Shown here in pieces: positions 7,242 through 9,384 of a DNA stretch of 9,384 nucleotides. This DNA comes from Clostridiaceae bacterium (GTDB lineage: Bacteria > Bacillota > Clostridia > Clostridiales > Clostridiaceae), in NCBI GenBank assembly GCA_003510765.1, contig DOKV01000041.1, positions 1-9,384 of the forward strand, read 5' to 3'. The notes beneath the pieces are model-generated. The model was not told the DNA's origin, ran no database searches, and saw only the letters and a program-made list of their open reading frames with translations. Positions within the stretch are counted from its first letter, which is position 1, and each line of letters opens with the position of its first letter. The translations under genes and the position numbers were made by a program.

Positions 7242-7270
7242 ATTATATCAGAACAGACGTTCACTTTAAA
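7242..7270 (-). promoter_or_regulatory. Promoter of the dinB operon
   Basis: On the minus strand TTTAAA (7270-7265, four of six -35 matches) and a perfect TATAAT (7247-7242) are separated by 17 bp. A start near 7235 gives a leader of about 38 nt. The spacer contains a perfect LexA box. Confidence 0.7.
7251..7262. promoter_or_regulatory. Perfect LexA (DinR) SOS box
   Basis: GAACAGACGTTC matches GAAC-N4-GTTC exactly, and its centre AGAC fits the RNRY core of the Bacillus/Clostridium consensus. It sits between the -35 and -10 of the promoter serving a Y-family polymerase, a classic SOS target, so repression by LexA is very likely. Confidence 0.85.
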
Positions 7271-7305
7271 TACCCTAGGGGTCTATTTTATTTTTAAAGT
7301 CCATG

Positions 7306-7340
7306 AAAAAAGAAGCCTCTTCCATGGGGAAAGAAGCTTC
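7306..7340 (-). terminator. Intrinsic terminator of the alpha/beta hydrolase gene
   Basis: On the minus strand GAAGCTTCTT (7340-7331) pairs with AAGAGGCTTC (7321-7312) over ten bp with one G-T wobble, followed by six Ts (7311-7306). It begins 12 bp after the hydrolase stop at 7353 and lies upstream of the dinB promoter, separating the two leftward units. Confidence 0.9.
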
Positions 7341-7352
7341 AATAAGGGTAGT

Positions 7353-8306
7353 TTATGCGTGATATCCAGGTTTCACAGGGGTTTCTGGATGTACAAGATT
7401 CAGGAAATTGGTGATTTCCTCATCATAGCGATTGGGATTAGAGGCCATGGAGGTGCCATGGACCCCATCCTCCGCAATGTAAAGGTACTTTTGATCCATT
7501 TTAAAGGCATACATGGCTTTGGACATCATGGTGGGCACATAAGTATCTTTTCCACCATGAATGAATAAAATAGGCTGCTTAATGGTGGGCAGCTCTTTCA
7601 AAGGGGAAACGTCTTCCACGGTGAACCCAGAGCGGACTTTGATGAAAAGATCCACCAAGGCGATGAGCTTTTTACTCTTGATGCGGCTGTCTTGTGTCAG
7701 CTTCAAGAGGAGTAGTTCTGGAAGATCTGAGAAAGCACAGTCTATGATGCCATAGGTGATGCGATGGTCTATGGCCATGGTGAGCATGGCAATGGTCCCA
7801 CCCATGGATTCTCCATGGACACCCAATCGAATGTCTTGTCCATACTCTCGGTGTAAGTGATCAATCACCGCAGCCAAATCCCATTTTTCAAAATAACCGT
7901 AGGAAGTGTTCTCCCCACCGGTTTCTCCATGATTTCGGAGGTCAAAGACCACCACATGGTATCCTTTGGGATAAAAGAAGGGAAGATATTTCAATCCGCC
8001 ATATAGATTCATGGTAATTCCATGGACCAAAAGGATGAAGTTTTTACTTTCAGGGGCAGCTTTGTTCAGGTATACCCGTCCTTTAATCATATATCCGTAA
8101 GGAGACTTGATTTGAAAAGGTTCATAGGGCAGTGCCTCAATGGCTTCTTCTGGGAAATACCCTTGGGCTTTTAATTTTTCTTTGGCCGCCTCGTAGGATT
8201 TGGTTTTAGGATATAGGATGCGATTCACATATCGATAGGCCAAATAAATCACATAGAAAAGCGTTAGGATGAGAATGCCCAGGAGGATGTAGACTACGTA
8301 CTTCAT
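7353..8306 (-). CDS. Membrane-anchored alpha/beta hydrolase (serine hydrolase)
   Basis: The 317-aa protein starts with a hydrophobic segment (residues 4-24) followed by RYVNR, an uncleaved signal anchor. The orientation, with the catalytic domain outside or inside, is not certain. The hydrolase core shows oxyanion-hole HG (95-96, LLVHGITMN), the conserved FDLRNHGETGG (121-131), the nucleophile S167 in GESMGG, acid D254 in GGKDTYVP and H283 in GVHG, so the triad is complete. The residues between S167 and D254 include a helical lid. The sequence resembles the YqkD/cephalosporin-C-deacetylase-like group of Firmicute hydrolases; the substrate (ester, acyl or peptide) cannot be read from it. The start is fixed by AAGGAGGT (8313-8320) six bases upstream. 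It has its own promoter and terminator and is probably monocistronic. Confidence 0.92.
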   Translation of the reverse strand: MKYVVYILLGILILTLFYVIYLAYRYVNRILYPKTKSYEAAKEKLKAQGYFPEEAIEALPYEPFQIKSPYGYMIKGRVYLNKAAPESKNFILLVHGITMNLYGGLKYLPFFYPKGYHVVVFDLRNHGETGGENTSYGYFEKWDLAAVIDHLHREYGQDIRLGVHGESMGGTIAMLTMAIDHRITYGIIDCAFSDLPELLLLKLTQDSRIKSKKLIALVDLFIKVRSGFTVEDVSPLKELPTIKQPILFIHGGKDTYVPTMMSKAMYAFKMDQKYLYIAEDGVHGTSMASNPNRYDEEITNFLNLVHPETPVKPGYHA

Positions 8307-8336
8307 TATGGTACCTCCTTGTACTCTTTATTTCTT

Positions 8337-8366
8337 ATTATAATTGAAAAACTAAAAAATTGATAA
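8337..8366 (-). promoter_or_regulatory. Promoter of the alpha/beta hydrolase gene
   Basis: On the minus strand TTATCA (8366-8361, four of six -35 matches) and a perfect TATAAT (8342-8337) are 18 bp apart. The predicted start near 8330 gives a leader of about 24 nt that includes the AAGGAGGT site. The flanking DNA is very AT-rich. Confidence 0.6.
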
Positions 8367-8390
8367 TATTCCATAGATTTCTAGGAGAAA

Positions 8391-8658
8391 ATGCGGAAAA
8401 TCTCCCTTGAAGAGGGCCAGTTCATGGAAAGACATGGAGAATATGGGGCTACTTTTTCAACGAAAGTATGTTGATCCTTCTGGCGATATACTGTTTTGGG
8501 TCTCTAAACCTAGAGGCAGCGATGGAAACAGTAGTAGATGAAGAGTGCTTTACTTCATCGGCTTCAAAGGCATGACGTTTAGTGAAATAGATGGAGATGG
8601 CTATGGTGTAAAAAGTGTATTAACAATTCATAGGAATACTGAATCATCTGAGTATTAA
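8391..8658 (+). pseudogene. Possible decayed small gene (frameshift plus internal stop)
   Basis: The stretch reads like a broken gene of about 89 codons. It opens at ATG 8391, after AGGAG at 8383-8387, and runs as MRKISLEEGQFMERHGEYGA to a stop at 8472-8474. Dropping one A in the AAA run at 8463-8465 moves it into the next frame, which continues KYVDPSGDILFWVSKPRG. That frame meets TGA at 8539-8541 and then stays open (RVLYFIGFKGMTFSEIDG onward) to TAA 8656-8658. The protein-like composition on both sides of the lesions is the main support. The family is not recognised. The alternative is plain noncoding DNA with chance open frames. The AGGAG-to-ATG spacing of 3 nt is short. Confidence 0.3.
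8635..8656. repeat. Inverted repeat AATACT-N10-AGTATT upstream of a -10 element
   Basis: AATACT (8635-8640) and AGTATT (8651-8656) are perfect inverted copies with a ten-base centre. The centres of the two arms are 16 bp apart and the repeat ends five bases before TATAAT at 8662. It covers the expected -35 region of the rightmost gene and could be an operator, but AT-rich arms of this length are common by chance. Confidence 0.3.
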
Positions 8659-8667
8659 AGGTATAAT
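8639..8667 (+). promoter_or_regulatory. Promoter of the rightmost gene
   Basis: A perfect TATAAT lies at 8662-8667. The -35 at 17-bp spacing (CTGAAT, 8639-8644) is poor, so an activator or another sigma factor may be needed. The predicted start near 8674 gives a leader of about 35 nt containing TAGGAGG at 8694-8700. Confidence 0.5.
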
Positions 8668-8708
8668 GAGGTCAAGACTTGAAAAATCAATCGTAGGAGG
8701 ATTGCCAT

Positions 8709-9384
8709 ATGAAATTTGAAATGGATAAAGTAGTGAAGAAAAGTGAAGAATTGGTCAAAAAAGGAGAAGGCTTGGCAAAGGATATGTTGCCAAAAGTAAA
8801 AGAGGCCACCTCAGATCTAAAGGAATCCTTGTCTACCATCATGGATAAAGGGGTCCAAGGAGCACAAAACTTTTTTGAGAAAAAAGATGATGTAAAAGAT
8901 GAGGCCGTGCAACTGGTACAAACCACAAAGAAAGAGGTGACGGGCGTGTTTGATCCAAAATCCAAGAACAAGAAACATACGGGGAAAATCATTGCAGGAG
9001 TAGCCGTGGCAGCAGCGGCAGCAACGGCCTATGCGGTCTATAGAAGAAACAAGAAGAAAAACGAAGACCTGAAAAAAGAATATGCAGAAAAGCTCATCCG
9101 ATGGGCAGAGTTAGACCTTCAAGATGTGGATACGGAAGCAGATGCCTTACAAGAACCTGTGAAGCTGGTACCGGATCGGGTATATACCATGGGTAGCAAC
9201 GCCCAGGTGGGAGATCTTCTCATAAACATTTCAAACCCAAAGGATGCCAATACCTTCAATCCAGATGAAGTGTCGGAACCACTAAAAGATTTGGGCATCA
9301 AGAAAGTGATCCTGGATAAAACCGGTAAAATGAAAGAAAAAATCATCACCAAGATTGAAGAAGGGAAACTTCAAACAAAGCTTG
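8709..9384 (+). CDS. Lysine-rich single-pass membrane protein, function unknown (3' truncated by window)
   Basis: The frame opens at ATG 8709, eight bases after TAGGAGG (8694-8700), and stays open to the window end, giving 225 residues without a stop. Residues 1-90 are charged, lysine- and glutamate-rich and predicted helical (KVVKKSEELVKKGEG), similar in style to YtxH-like stress-associated proteins. Residues 93-111 form an Ala/Gly-rich membrane segment (GKIIAGVAVAAAAATAYAV) followed by the basic RRNKKK, which favours a cytoplasmic location for what follows. The remaining part (about 130-225) is a soluble mixed region with PVKLVPDRVYTMGSNAQVGD and several predicted strands. I do not recognise the family. 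The size and the soluble C-terminal part exceed ordinary YtxH proteins (about 100-150 aa), so any link is weak. It is transcribed divergently from the hydrolase gene. Confidence 0.8.
   Translation, partial: MKFEMDKVVKKSEELVKKGEGLAKDMLPKVKEATSDLKESLSTIMDKGVQGAQNFFEKKDDVKDEAVQLVQTTKKEVTGVFDPKSKNKKHTGKIIAGVAVAAAAATAYAVYRRNKKKNEDLKKEYAEKLIRWAELDLQDVDTEADALQEPVKLVPDRVYTMGSNAQVGDLLINISNPKDANTFNPDEVSEPLKDLGIKKVILDKTGKMKEKIITKIEEGKLQTKL

Noticed and set aside
7273..7280. Palindrome CCCTAGGG near the dinB promoter, also found in the loop end of the nifJ terminator
   Set aside because: It is only eight bases and occurs in different contexts. There is no sign of a repeat family or shared role.
8468..8575. 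A 35-codon open frame (start at 8468) in the intergenic region
   Set aside because: It has no ribosome binding site and overlaps the better-supported broken frame at 8391-8658.
8687..8992. A 101-codon open frame on the minus strand at the right end
   Set aside because: It is antisense to the lysine-rich gene at 8709, and its Phe/Ser-rich sequence is the expected mirror of Lys/Glu codons. No ribosome binding site or promoter supports it.

Overview
The window reads as chromosomal housekeeping DNA from an AT-leaning anaerobic Firmicute, most likely class Clostridia. The evidence is a one-piece pyruvate:ferredoxin oxidoreductase, strong AAGGAGG-type ribosome binding sites, TATAAT promoters with short intrinsic terminators, and a LexA box of the Gram-positive GAAC-N4-GTTC type. 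Species cannot be fixed from the sequence. No mobile element, CRISPR array, tRNA or rRNA was seen.

Left part (1-5641, + strand). The C-terminal end of an unidentified gene (stop at 83) is followed by an intrinsic terminator. Next comes a complete beta-CASP metallo-beta-lactamase-fold gene (258-1829), probably an RNase, with its own promoter. A 208-bp gap then holds a promoter, a short inverted repeat over the -35 element and three consecutive stem-loops, which together form a structured leader for nifJ/por (2038-5574). This enzyme joins glycolysis to acetyl-CoA and reduced ferredoxin. Its arginine codons are almost all AGA, unlike its neighbours, which suits a highly expressed gene. A strong terminator closes it.

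Middle part (5659-8306, - strand). Two units run leftward. The first is a Y-family DNA polymerase followed 30 bp later by an 87-aa conserved-type protein of unknown function. Their promoter carries one perfect LexA box between -35 and -10 and a second, one-mismatch box at the predicted transcription start, so the pair looks like an SOS-inducible lesion-bypass operon. The second unit is a membrane-anchored alpha/beta hydrolase with its own promoter and terminator.

Right part (8307-9384). A 402-bp intergenic stretch holds the hydrolase promoter, a likely decayed small gene (frameshift plus stop) and the promoter of a + strand gene. That gene encodes a lysine-rich protein with one Ala/Gly-rich membrane segment and runs off the right edge.

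The most interesting items are the dual-LexA-box polymerase operon with its uncharacterised small partner, and the three-hairpin leader of the pyruvate oxidoreductase gene. I saw no clear, wholly new multi-gene system.
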